Source: Paramacrobiotus metropolitanus (lineage: Eukaryota > Tardigrada > Eutardigrada > Parachela > Macrobiotidae). Taken from it: a stretch of 64,000 nucleotides of DNA. Below are positions 43,820 through 54,050 of the stretch, piece by piece; within the stretch, counting starts at the first letter, position 1, and the number at the start of each line of letters is the position of its first letter. The stretch lies in contig NW_026570251.1 of the NCBI RefSeq assembly GCF_019649055.1, positions 1,227,524 to 1,291,523 of the forward strand, read 5' to 3'. Under the pieces are notes generated by a model, which did not search any database, was not told the origin of the DNA, and worked only from the letters and a program-made list of their open reading frames with translations. The position numbers were made by a program, and so were the translations under genes.

Positions 43820-44237
43820 CTGCCGATTAAAACTAGATATAACATTATAAACAGCGGAAAGTCATTATTCAGTGCCGCACTGCAGTAAAACCAACAGGCT
43901 CTAATCTGGCGCCGTCAGTTTCGAGCAGGCTGAGCTTTTTATCCCTTACAAGGTAGCATTCTGGGTCTGAACGACCAAAGGTGTACCCATTTCGATTAAG
44001 CACAGCACGTAAAAGATGCAGCAACATCAAGATAAAGTGATTGTATTTTTTTTGCTCCGGCTTGTTGCTGCGTTGGTGCATCTATCTTTTCTTGTATATC
44101 TTTATTCTATATTTTTGTTTTGCTGCATCATTCAAGTACACAATAGTACCTGCAAAGCACAAAGGTAACTTTCTAATTAGTTCCAGCAATTCACGTTCGT
44201 TGAAGACAACCAAATCAAGGCTCGCTGCTGGCGGCGC
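43820..44237. other. spacer, 3' flank of gene C
   Basis: Matches 39840-40170. No gene seen. Confidence 0.5.
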
Positions 44238-45342
44238 TCAGTTTAAACAGCTAGCTCTGAACAGAAACCCAGTTCCATCCATCAGAATTCGCAAGCCTTC
44301 TTCTCCGCACTGCCGCATTACTGCGGCACGGGCTGTGCCGTTTATATGTGCCATGAGCCGCGAAATATCACTGCAAAACATAATAATATTAAAACTGATG
44401 AACTTCTCCGGAAAAGCATGCATTTACGGTAAGTGCGTTCAACCGCAAGTTCGCAACGCTTACGGCTAACCAACCTGCAAACGTCTCGTTCAGCACTGGA
44501 AGTGTCATGGGATTGCAGTAAAAAGGTTGAGTTGGCTGGAAAGGGCGATCTGTCAGGAATCTCTTCGTTGCGGTCATAGCAGGCACGAAGCGCGGGGACG
44601 TACCGCCGTGGACCGAAAGGTGATGCGCACAGCTTGGCGTTTACGGCATGCCACGCGACCATGAACCAGCCGGTCGCGACTCGGGGAAGTGAATGTTCCG
44701 GACAACGTTCATTTAAACGCTGGAGGCAGGGTCCGGTTTCCTGGCTCAGACTGCAATGGTTCACTTATAATCTTCTGTGCTACCACGGCGTTATCTTGCA
44801 TTTAAATCGCCCAAAATATTTTCATCCGTAATGTTAACTATAGATTATCATAGAAGTATACATAATCTATAGTTAACGGACTTTTCTTTTCCTTAGACAG
44901 AAAAGTTTTTTATCTTATCTAATTTTTTTATTTTAAACAGAAACGTGGATTTCCAAGTGAATAAACTTTACCCGGAAGGAAATCGCGTATGTGCGATATG
45001 TGTCTATAAGCTGCCCTATGCTTAACTCAGCTATCAAAGTAGTGGGAGTGTTAAAGTGGAAAAACAGAAACAGTCGAGTAGGCGTTAGCATAACAAACTG
45101 ACACGTGATTACCGCAGCTCGAGTTATTACTATATGTACCGGCAAAACTCTTTCTCCGCTGGGGCTGATCGATTCGCCTCTTCGTCGGTAACGTTCCAGC
45201 GTTCAACATAAAATGTCCAATGCGCTTCACGAAACTTCTCTCGCAGAGTTTGGCAACGTGCTTCCAGTTCGCCGCATGGCTCCAGCGAATAGCAACGAGT
45301 CGTAAGGGTGATTAGCAACGCAAAAAGCGTTGTTGCATGCAT
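44238..45342 (-). CDS. secreted Cys-rich protein C (three exons)
   Basis: Exons 45140-45342, 44475-44750 and 44238-44370, phase 2 throughout, give 203 residues. ATG 45342 starts the signal peptide MHATTLFALLITLTTRCYS. Motifs are CGELEARCQTLREKFREA, NVTDEEAN and FCRY; CLQRLNERCPEHSLPR, GWFMVAW and FGPRRYVPALRACYD; NGTARAAVMRQCGEEGLRI. Exon lengths and much of the introns and flanks match gene A; changes between A and C are scattered substitutions without frame damage. Introns are 389 and 104 bp. Tandem placement with A, B and D on one strand suggests a locally expanding secreted family. Function unknown. Confidence 0.82.
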
Positions 45343-45737
45343 GGCTGCTGATGTGGTTGCGAACCGATTACTGTGTACAATTCTCAGCCGTTTATGCAGC
45401 TTCTCTATACTATTGCCGCAATTACTATTGCGGTAGTATTGCGGATACACCCAAGTGTAAGTTTAAAATTATTTGACTGTTGTGTTTTCGACCTTAAAAC
45501 CGTACCGGCGTTTTGAGATGTGTGCTTTTGATAGCGCCCAGTTAAGACTCACTCGTGTACATATGCTTGTTCGGCAAAAATAATACACCTAATTTTGTTT
45601 TATACCCGCGCTCGCGTTTATTTGAAAACACTGTAGGAAAGTTTGCCTGACGTTGGACTTTGCAATCAACCACTGGCAAATGCATAAACATGCATTAAGC
45701 ATAAAATGTTTTGGAAGAGCTTAAATAGGCAAGCATC
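45343..45737. other. spacer between genes C and D
   Basis: No gene seen; contains presumed promoter of gene C. Confidence 0.5.
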
Positions 45738-46571
45738 TCAATCAGCAGTCGTTGGATTCTGACAATTCGCCTGGTAAAGAAATGCAGCTCCTTCCAGCAT
45801 AACGCGCGCGCCTTCCTCACCGCACTTGGCTGTAATTGCTGCACGGGCGGTGCCGTTGAGTTGTGCCACGGTGTCAGACAGCATACTGTGGATTAAAATT
45901 AGAAATGAATTTAGAATGTCATCAATGAACTGCAGAGTTGATGGTAAACACCAACCTGCAGGCATTTCGATGGGCAATGGAAGCGCTGTTAGCCTGTAGG
46001 TACGGTGAATCGTTCAAAGACAGCGTCTTATTAACAATCTGGCTGTTGTGGAAGTAGCACTCCATCGCGGCAGGCAGGAAGCGCTGCGGTCCCACGGACG
46101 AGTTGCACAGCCTCGCGTTAAAGGTGTTCCATGCAGCCATAAACCAACCGTTTTCATCCTTGGAAAGCCGGTGTTCCGGGCAGCGCTCGTTCAAACTGTT
46201 CATACAATGACCGGTTTCTCGGGCCAGACTGCAAATACACCGCTGTTATTCTTGCTGTTATGCGATTATGGGTAAGTAAGAAATTGTTGGCCTTCTTTAT
46301 CTGTTTGGATTTCTCATTCCTTCGTTTTCCACGAGTTAATAAACTGCTGACTATACCGGCAGAAGGTTTCCGCTGGCTGGGCTCGCTGGTTTGCTTCCTC
46401 CTCCGTTACTGGCCAGCCTGTCCGCATAATTTCCCGATCGGACATACGGAAATCATCCCGCAAAGAGCGACAGATTGTTCCCAGTCCGTCACATGTTTCG
46501 TCCGCCCACGTCGGCACACAAAAGCCGGTAGGGAGCGCAAACGTCCATAAAAGCAAAGGCACCCAGAACAT
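45738..46571 (-). CDS. secreted Cys-rich protein D (three exons)
   Basis: Exons 46357-46571, 45956-46228 and 45738-45885, phase 2, give about 211 residues. ATG 46571 begins MFWVPLLLWTFALPTGFC; an ATG six codons upstream (46589) is also possible. Exon 1 has CDGLGTICRSLRDDFRMSDR, VTEEEANQ and FCRYS. Exon 2 (273 nt, one codon shorter) has LNERCPEHRLSKDENGWFM and VGPQRFLPAAMECY. Exon 3 has LNGTARAAITAKCGEEG. It is the most divergent member and the first in transcription order. Introns are 128 and 70 bp. Family not recognised. Confidence 0.8.
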
Positions 46572-46779
46572 TTGAACTGCTTTTGACAAAACCTTTGTTG
46601 CCGTGAACCGCTTTGAACCAGCAATACTTTCGTTCGGTTCAGCTTCGTTTGTATACGGCTTTCGATACCGCGAGTTCTGATTACGTGTGCAGCTTAAACT
46701 ATCTAGTTAGTAGCTTCTACTGATTGTGTGTCTTGCTGTGTTGGAACCATATGAGACACCGACCATCGGAAGTACCGCA

Positions 46780-47005
46780 TTCCGTTGGTCTTATCAGATA
46801 GAAGTATCGAAATCGCCATCTTTCGCACTGATCGTCGGGTATGATCTGCTGTGGGCATCGTATGTGGTGGAATTTGTGGTACTTTTAAGTACAGTAGTAC
46901 AACCACATCAGCAGTACTTCCAAAAAGTCCTGCTGATGTGGTTGTACAGTTTGTGTGCAGATTACCGTGATAAAAAATATGCGCGCCAAATTTACAATAA
47001 ATTAC
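46780..47005 (+). pseudogene. GPCR fragment (TM5 region) split by a hairpin
   Basis: The frame 46726-47013 encodes IVGYDLLWASYVVEFVVLL and, after an insertion, LMWLYSLCADYRDKKYA. The receptor at 18.8 kb has RIIGYDLPWVAHVMGFPVLL followed directly by LWLYCRRRRKT, so the two are related. The inserted piece contains a 17-bp inverted repeat (46897-46913 and 46931-46947). No other receptor exons are clear nearby, though 47160-47280 might hold a decayed loop. Confidence 0.5.
46897..46947. repeat. 17-bp perfect inverted repeat
   Basis: Arms GTACAACCACATCAGCA and its exact complement are separated by 17 bp. It lies where the receptor-like frame is expanded compared with the 19.6-kb gene. Confidence 0.8.
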
Positions 47006-47013
47006 ATACTTGA

Positions 47014-48115
47014 AGTACTCCGCTTTTTAATTAAAATAAATACTGTACAGAAATACGGTATTGTATTTTGTATGGTATTTTCGAGATATTTTTATTATGT
47101 TTTTATAATTTTTATAATTTTATGTTTTTATAATTTTGAAAATGATGAAGAAAGGTTTGGCATCTATTGACAGCGGCAGCCAGTTTAGCCACGGGAACAG
47201 CACAAAACCTTCCGGAAAACGTCCACCGATATCACGTGCATCTATTGCAGCATTTACTGTACGTATTGTGTAATAACACGCTATCGATTATTACATGAAT
47301 ACTAACTATCTGTGCCAGGATTTCGGCCCCTCTCCTTTGGCGCCGGTGATCTCAGCTTCTACTCATCCAATTTTCCTGCTTTAAAATGCTTTAGAAACCT
47401 CCCGATCACGCGGGTGTTCTAAGACCAATCGTCGTTGCCAGTTTACAGAACCTCAAGTCCAGTGGTTACTCAAAAGCTTGTTACCATGGATGCCATTGGT
47501 CTAACATGGGCGGGTTAATTTGCAAATTTCCAGGGAGACAGCTTATGTTCTAACCATGTTGCAACATATGGCATTATTCTGATAAAAAAATCTGAGATAG
47601 TCGCAAGCCGATATTCATCCGTGCTCAGCTTGTATCATTTATATGTATACCTTACGGATAAGTGCAATGCAGTGTACTTACCGTATAACTCATAAATATT
47701 TTCATACGGTTACTGGAGCAATATTAAACATTAAAGCATGAATGGCATAACTACCGACTCAACATATCAAAACAATCAGAAGCCCCAATTCAGTACTTCA
47801 TTAACTGGTACCTTAGCAACGCACGGCACGGTACCACTTTCCATCAGAGACTGCGTAGTGTTGCAGTAGTTGTCTTCCACATTATAATCGAAAGGATTAG
47901 TATTAGATTGCACAGGTTCCTAAATTCAGGTCTACGAACGCTCACGAATGTGCATAAATTTACTGGCTCGTGCACTGGTTAGATAATCCGAAATCTGTTG
48001 ACAAATCTGGCAAATGTTGATGTGAACTAAACATTGATTTGGCTACGTTTTATTTTGCTAAACGAGTCATCGATGCGCCTTTGCGCTTTCCCCTGAGAAA
48101 ACCTTTCAACCCTTG
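47014..48115. other. no gene seen
   Basis: A/T-rich near 47085-47150. No convincing open frame. Confidence 0.4.
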
Positions 48116-48119
48116 ATCC

Positions 48120-48860
48120 CCCGCAACAGCCACTAATGGATAGTCAGCCAGGTAAGTGGATTCATTTGCCTCTGTGATTTTATCCGGAATGTCATCTAAA
48201 TATAAGTACACTGTACATGTATGTAATATGCGTTTACCCAATCGAGATCTTGGTCCATGTTAGCAGTATGACGCTATTTTCAAGCGATAAAAGGGGTGCA
48301 AATAATTAAATTACAACAAACAAATTCCAGGCCGGTCTTGCGTAGGATTGTATGGTTTTCATTCATACGATGTCGCTCTATCCGCTGCCGCCTGCAACAG
48401 TCGCAAAGCATCTGGGTCTGTGAGTACAAAAATTGAGTTTTGCGCTTGCGGTTCCGTAATTTAATTGAACGTTGGATATTCGGACAATTTGGATTTGCTT
48501 AGTTGAAAATACTGCGTACGAATAATACTGCGAATCCAGCGACTGAAGTTGAAGGCGGCCCAACTGTTGTTATTACTGCCAGATTGTCACTTCGCAAAAT
48601 AAACATCGACACACTACCGCCTGGTGCCAGGCAATTTCTCTGCAGCGCAAGAACACTAATCTGCGTGTCATCGTTACTTGGTTTCTTCTTAGTAACGTGG
48701 CTCACCCAACGGATTAGTGCGATACCGCTGCGGAGGCCACGCAACATTGTTGTTTTCCATTTACAAGAAAGGTTTCTTCTGTTTATCTTCTTCCTAATAG
48801 GAAATTTCCGTGAAAGACGTCACTGGTAGTTCTCTCTTTCGTACTGTTCGTTGTACTGAA
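48120..48860. repeat. direct duplication, copy 1
   Basis: Matches 49640-50345 in the same orientation with insertions and many substitutions; shared landmarks are CGCCTGCAACAGTCGCAAA, CATCGTTACTTGGTTT and TTTACAAGAAAGG. On the minus strand both copies can be read as LRLLQA.ADRA.SY, so they may carry a decayed exon. No domain recognised. Confidence 0.6.
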
Positions 48861-49639
48861 TTCGTGTAATATGAGCCGCATCTAGATACCTTTGGCCGAT
48901 CTCAAATATATTATTCCTGAAAAAGATTTCAACCGGTTGGCTATTATTGTACAGGGTTATGACACTCCCAAGTCTGCTTTTATGGTTGGGGAGGTATTCT
49001 TCTTTTAGCATTTGAGCGAAGCTAGTGGCATCTTTTTTTTCCATACGGTTGCTTTAATATTCATCAGATATCTCGTAGGAAACAACTTATCATCTTCTAA
49101 AACACCAGCCCAACATGGTTCGGCCGGATAGGAACCAAAAGGGCCGGAATCCCGTCAAACATGGTATTTTTAGCTGCTTAAATAGCACTTTCTTTGCTAA
49201 TCTTTAGCGACTGTAACATTTTCAGTACGGCGACCTTTTTTCCCGGAAACATTTGAATACTACGCTGTTACTTGTTGAACTGTAGCGGCTGAACTAAACT
49301 CAATGTACACATCCCACATCCCTATTTGGTAGATTTTAAAAATGAGATATCGAGCGGTACATTTTTAATTTTTTAGACCAGAGCGGTCTGGGCTATCAGT
49401 TTCAGTTCGAACATGACGGTTTAGAAGAACCCAAAACTATCTGGCCCGCCTTTAAGCATTAGGTTTTGGAATAATATTATGGTTTTGGAATATGGTAACC
49501 TGGGTCTGGGAGGGAGGCAACGGACTCGTCATTTTGCTCGCTTATGGTAATACAGATAATAATCTACATAATATGCTTCTGTTAAGTGCGCAGAATTCAT
49601 GCTACACCGCTAGGGGGGTCCGGTATAGCTTGCAGGCCC
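48861..49639. other. no gene seen
   Basis: Between the duplicated units. Nothing recognised. Confidence 0.4.
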
Positions 49640-50345
49640 TGCCCTTTATCGTTGCCGGGACTAAGACATAATGCAGGCAATGGATTTACCCGTTCCAGTC
49701 GGACCTTGCATAGGTTTGTTTGGTTGTAGTCCATACGATGCCGCTCTGTCCGCTCCCGCCTGCAACAGTCGCAAACCCTCTGTCGCATACGAGTACAGGA
49801 ATCGAGTTTTGTTTTTGCGGTTCCATAATTTTAATGGGTCGTCGGATGTTCATCGAATAATTTGGATTTGCTTATTTGAAACTACTGCAGACGAGCAGCG
49901 TTAAAGAATATTACTGAAATTCGAGCGATTGGAGCTGAAGGCGGGCCAACTGTTGCTGTTGCTGCCAGCGGAAGCCCCAGCTCCACCGACTGCCATTTTG
50001 CAAAATAACATCGCCAAACTGCCGTCTTTTCGAGATTCGATTTCTTTGCGGGCGCAAGAACTCTGATTTGTGTGCTCATCGTTACTTGGTTTTCTTCTTA
50101 GTTTAAACGTGGCTCACAGCCCCACACAACCCATGAGTGCGATACCGCTGCTGGGACCACGCAACGGTATTACAAAAGACGCAATCCTTTGAATGCGCTC
50201 TTTCTTCCATTTACAAGAAAGGGGTTCTTCTGTTTATCTTCTTCCTAATAGAAAATGCTCGTGTAAGACTTCACTGGTGCTTCTTCCTTTCGTACTGCTC
50301 ATTGTACTGAAACAGTGCAATATGAGCGGCATCTACAGACTACAG
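49640..50345. repeat. direct duplication, copy 2
   Basis: Second copy of the unit at 48120-48860. The minus-strand reading continues as QGPTGTGKSIACI, superficially like a P-loop, but it lies at a chance-like frame end and is not taken as an ATPase. Confidence 0.6.
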
Positions 50346-51890
50346 TGCAAGGTACCTTTGGCCGATATCAGATGGATTATTTTTGAGAAAAAGTTCAACT
50401 ATGATAGCTATGATAGCTTGCGACGACATGCGCAGAATCACTTACTGCATATTTTTTTCTGGTATAAATGTATCTCTCTGCATTATCCTTCCGAATGCCT
50501 TTACGCTACCAAATTCTGACCATGAACATCAAACATTTTTTTTTTGTAAAAACATCAGACTTCAGACATATCCTTTCGTAACCTACTTCCGGCGGTGTTT
50601 TTCGTATCCCTTGTGCTCCGTTTCGAGTACCGAAAATTATCTAGCTTGTAACGAAAGTACCTTAGTGCGTCCGTTGCTTTTTTTCTTCGGATGCTTGCAC
50701 GCCGGCAGAGACTTCCGGGATACAGCCGATGTCTATTCCGTGGCTGTGTAATTTATGCACTGATCCGCGTCTGGCTATACGGAAGAACGATTTCTTCCAG
50801 ATGGATCGAAAGACTCAGTACTTGCTATTTTACGGAAAATGTAAAAAATAGTAGACTGGCCGGGTTGCATAATCTGAGTTGAAGTGAATTGCGCCTGTAT
50901 ATTGGACATAATTATTAAAACATTGAATTGTTAAAATATTTTTATAAGTGAAATACGTTCAGTGTATTGTTGTATTGATGTTCTGCTTCGACCGATCGAA
51001 ACGTAGCGAAGCCATCCGCTTGCAGCAATGACAATGTGGTGTCCGTACGTCGGTCACTGCCATTCCTTACACAGTCGTAGGTGACCGTATTGCATGCATC
51101 TACATGATATCTTCCTGTTGGCCGCTTTCCTATCGTAAACTGCTACCACGGACAACATCACAACCACCGGCGAAACCATTAACTAGGGTAGGTTTTTGCC
51201 TTTGGAATTCATAAAAACTGCCTTCTGTCCCATGAAAGTAGGACAGACCGCTGCAGACAGCAGATCCTGTGCGCGCCATATAGATTTTTCATAATTATTT
51301 TTGACGGCAACCTAGTATCAAAGGTCTCTGAGGCATTTATTTTTCTTGCACATGTCTCGCTATTTTACATTTAATTTTGCAAGTGGTGGTACAGTTTTCG
51401 CATAATGTTTCTATTGATTCAGAGTTTCCGTTCCGCTGTTTTTTCGGTACTTTTCAGCTGCTTATAGCACGGCATAAGAACATACTGCAGGCAGTAGTGA
51501 GTAAAAGGTACTTAAGCACGCAGTTGTTATGAAAGCACGAGAATGTATCACCTGTATAAACAAACTCAATTCTGAATTTTTGGCTTGGTTTTCCGTTTTT
51601 GGCAGCATTGCAGATATCGTCAACCGATATCCGTTTGCTTGCCGAATGCGGAAATCATAAGGATATCTCCGCCGTTCCATAAGCCAACGGATAGCTATGT
51701 AAAACCAAGTGGAGGATAAGGATTGCTTCATTGCTTTAAAAAAAAAGGATTTTTGTCGAAATCTTAAATTTACTATTGCAGTTCGAGTGAACTTGGTACG
51801 ATTGAGTGATTGATGTTCTCGGGACAACAGGCGTACAAGCATGCGCTAACATACGATGATTAATTCTGTTGGTAGACTTCAAAAAGATAC
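50346..51890. other. no gene seen, one dispersed repeat
   Basis: Frames 50383-50751 (+) and 51462-51842 (-) are open for more than 120 codons but show no domain; the second includes the repeat listed at 51570-51662. Confidence 0.4.
51570..51662 (+). repeat. dispersed ~120-bp repeat, copy 4
   Basis: Contains TTTCCGTTTTTGGCAGCATT and CCGTTTGCTTGCCGAATGCG. Minus-strand reading YDFRIRQANGYRL matches the complement frame of copy 2. Confidence 0.6.
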
Positions 51891-52541
51891 AGTGAAACCC
51901 CTCCTAACGTACACCCTTTTATAACGTTCACCCCTTTATTATTTGCATACGGCTGGGAACCGGACTGTCCGGCATATTATAACATAGGAGCAGTTCTCTG
52001 TATAACGTTCACCCCTCTACAACAAGTACAACGTACACCTATCATGGAACGGCAGACCATATTTAACGTATATTCAACCCCTGCGTTACGTACACCCGGC
52101 TAAGAACGAGTAGCAACAATTTCAAAGAAAGCTCCGGCTTCAAGTTTTAAGTCTGCCCAATTCCGGATCTTGCGATGCAGAACAGCCGAACGATATTAAA
52201 ACAACATTTACATGCGTAGTTGGGAACGTACCCTGTCAGTAACGTTACTGTGGCGGTTTTAAAAAATGGACGCGAAGTGTAAGCGTCAGAGCTTTTCTTT
52301 GGAGAAAAAGCTGGAAATCATTATCGCCGTTAAGTCAGAGGAACTCAGTGTGAGCGCAGGCGTACATGCGTACACCCTCGCTTTGGCAGTCTGTTGTGTT
52401 TTGCTGCACGCCCGCCTTACGCGTGGCGGAAGCACGCTGTTCTGCACGCACCCGCACTGTGTGGCGGCTACGTGCGCATTTTCCACGCTTGCTGCAGTCA
52501 GCAATGCGGAGTTGTCGATGAGGAAATTCTATCGAATTTAG
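51891..52541 (+). pseudogene. pogo/Tigger-type transposon, 5' part
   Basis: Begins CAGTGAAACCCCTCCTAACG, the form of terminal repeat seen in pogo/Tigger elements, followed by repeated CGTACACC/ACGTTCACCCC motifs. At 52266 an ATG opens MDAKCKRQSFSLEKKLEIII followed by AVKSEE, the start of the CENP-B/pogo N-terminal helix-turn-helix. The similarity stops near residue 33 and the frame runs into unrelated Cys/His-rich sequence ending at 52541. No DDE core is seen before the second LTR element begins, so only the 5' end remains. Confidence 0.65.
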
Positions 52542-52559
52542 TCTTGTCATAAATTCCTA

Positions 52560-53250
52560 GCAGTCACGCCATTTCTCGCTTTCTGTAGCGTAGGCGCTTT
52601 CATAGCACTGCCAGGCTTTTTGGTAGGCAGAATCACGTCAATTCTGTTCCTACGCGTGAACCTTCACCAGGTCCACGCTCATATGGTAGCAAGAGTCGTG
52701 TTTCTCCAGAATAATCTCTGAAGTTTTTCCCGTCCATTTGACGAGGTGTGGAAGAAGTCTCCCGCGAGAAAGGGCTCGCGTACTGATCGGTGGCGAAGGA
52801 GCGTTTGGATCTCAGCAGATCAGCATCAGTGTGTCTCTACTGAGTAGAGCACGCTGTACTGACCTGACGCGATCAAGGCTACTGAAGTAGCTTTGATTGG
52901 AGGGGCACAAGCGCCGAGAAAGATCGCCGCAAGAGGCAGAAGCCCGAAGGGGGGCACGAGTGGGCAAGCCACTTTGGCTGTCGGGTGTGGAGTTTCAGGT
53001 GCGTCTCTACTGAGTAGAGCGCACACATTATACGCGCTCTCCCAAAGGGTGATCGAGCGCCCCTGTCGTTGCCAACGTTAAGGCGCGACAGAAGACCCGC
53101 AACCAGCAAGCTATTTGGTCGACGCACCGTTGCGTCCCGTTGAGGCGAAACGGAAGGGGTTATCGGCTGGCCCAGGAGAAGTCAGCTTAATCGCTGGAGG
53201 ATTGGAGGAATCGCGGAAGGACGCGCAGGATCGATTTCTGGATCACGGAG
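52560..53250 (+). other. upstream part of LTR element 2, boundaries unknown
   Basis: Not coding. From about 52800 it contains hairpins: CTCTAC-TGA-GTAGAG at 52835-52849 and 53005-53019, GCTAC-TGAA-GTAGC at 52878-52891, and GGC-ACAAGC-GCC at 52904-52915. The last uses the same loop found at 62.1 kb inside the element, so this part probably already belongs to it (LTR or leader). The matching 3' LTR would lie beyond the window, so the LTR ends cannot be set. Confidence 0.5.
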
Positions 53251-53279
53251 ACGATCAGGTCAGATTTTCGTTTATTAAT

Positions 53280-53560
53280 TTAGCTATTGGCTGATTGGTA
53301 AAATCCTCAATTCTTATTGGTCGGTGATGAGCTGAGCGAAAAAGTAGGCGGTACTTTTGCGCACGGCGCGCTAGCTAAAATTTTCGATTTTCGACGTGAC
53401 GTCACTCTGCCTTATAATCTGAAAAACAACGTTTCTGATTGGTCAGTTATTCGCACTGTGATTGGCGCAGTAACGTAGTTAGAAATTAGCCAATTAGAAG
53501 CTGAGATTTCGATAGGAGGCGGAGTTTTGCGCACGGCACTTAAGATCGTGACGTAGCCAG
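53280..53560 (+). promoter_or_regulatory. CCAAT/CRE-rich putative promoter of element 2
   Basis: Six CCAAT-box pentamers lie within 210 bp: ATTGG at 53286, 53294, 53316, 53438 and 53461, and CCAAT at 53490. A palindromic CRE, GTGACGTCAC, is at 53396-53405, and a TTATAAT stretch is near 53412. TTTTGCGCACGGC occurs twice (about 53356 and 53525). Clustering of these sites upstream of the first gag ATG suggests an RNA polymerase II promoter, probably in U3 of the 5' LTR. The TSS is not identified. Confidence 0.55.
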
Positions 53561-53589
53561 CTGAGAAAATTTTCTGAATCGACTGACGA

Positions 53590-54050
53590 GAAGTTGACCT
53601 TTACCAAAAATTTCGACGAGAATGATGACCTTTATTAAAAGTTGAAAGCTGAATAAATAACGTTTATTCTGAGGAAATCTAAGTTGATTTCTCAATAAAA
53701 TCGAAAAATATTCTCAGGTTAGACGTTCTAGAACGAAGTTGATAGTGACCTTTAAAACAGAAAAGTTCTGAAGGAAAAAGTGACCTATAACGCGACGGAG
53801 TAAGCTATTAAGCTGAAACAGTGGAAATTAATCTCATTTTACTAAAGGAAGTGACCTTTAGAAGGGACTTAGCATTTTTGAGGCAGAGTGACCTTTAGTA
53901 AAATTGAGCTGATACAAAAGAAGGTGACCTTTAGGACAGCACTTGTTTCTGTTTACGTGTAAAGGGGCTTACGTAGCTAAAACTAACACACGTGTCAGAA
54001 ACATTATTAGCATCGTCCAAGTTATCCGATCATCAACGGAAGCCAAAGAT
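53590..54050 (+). promoter_or_regulatory. untranslated leader dense in TGACCTTT
   Basis: Six exact TGACCTTT octamers (53595, 53626, 53746, 53852, 53889, 53925), all in the same orientation, plus a TGACCTAT at 53781, lie in 340 bp of non-coding leader before the first gag ATG at 54051. No primer-binding site could be assigned. Confidence 0.6.

Noticed and set aside
49690-49735. Walker A-like peptide QGPTGTGKS on the minus strand
   Set aside because: It does not appear in the duplicate copy and no ATPase motifs follow; taken as chance.
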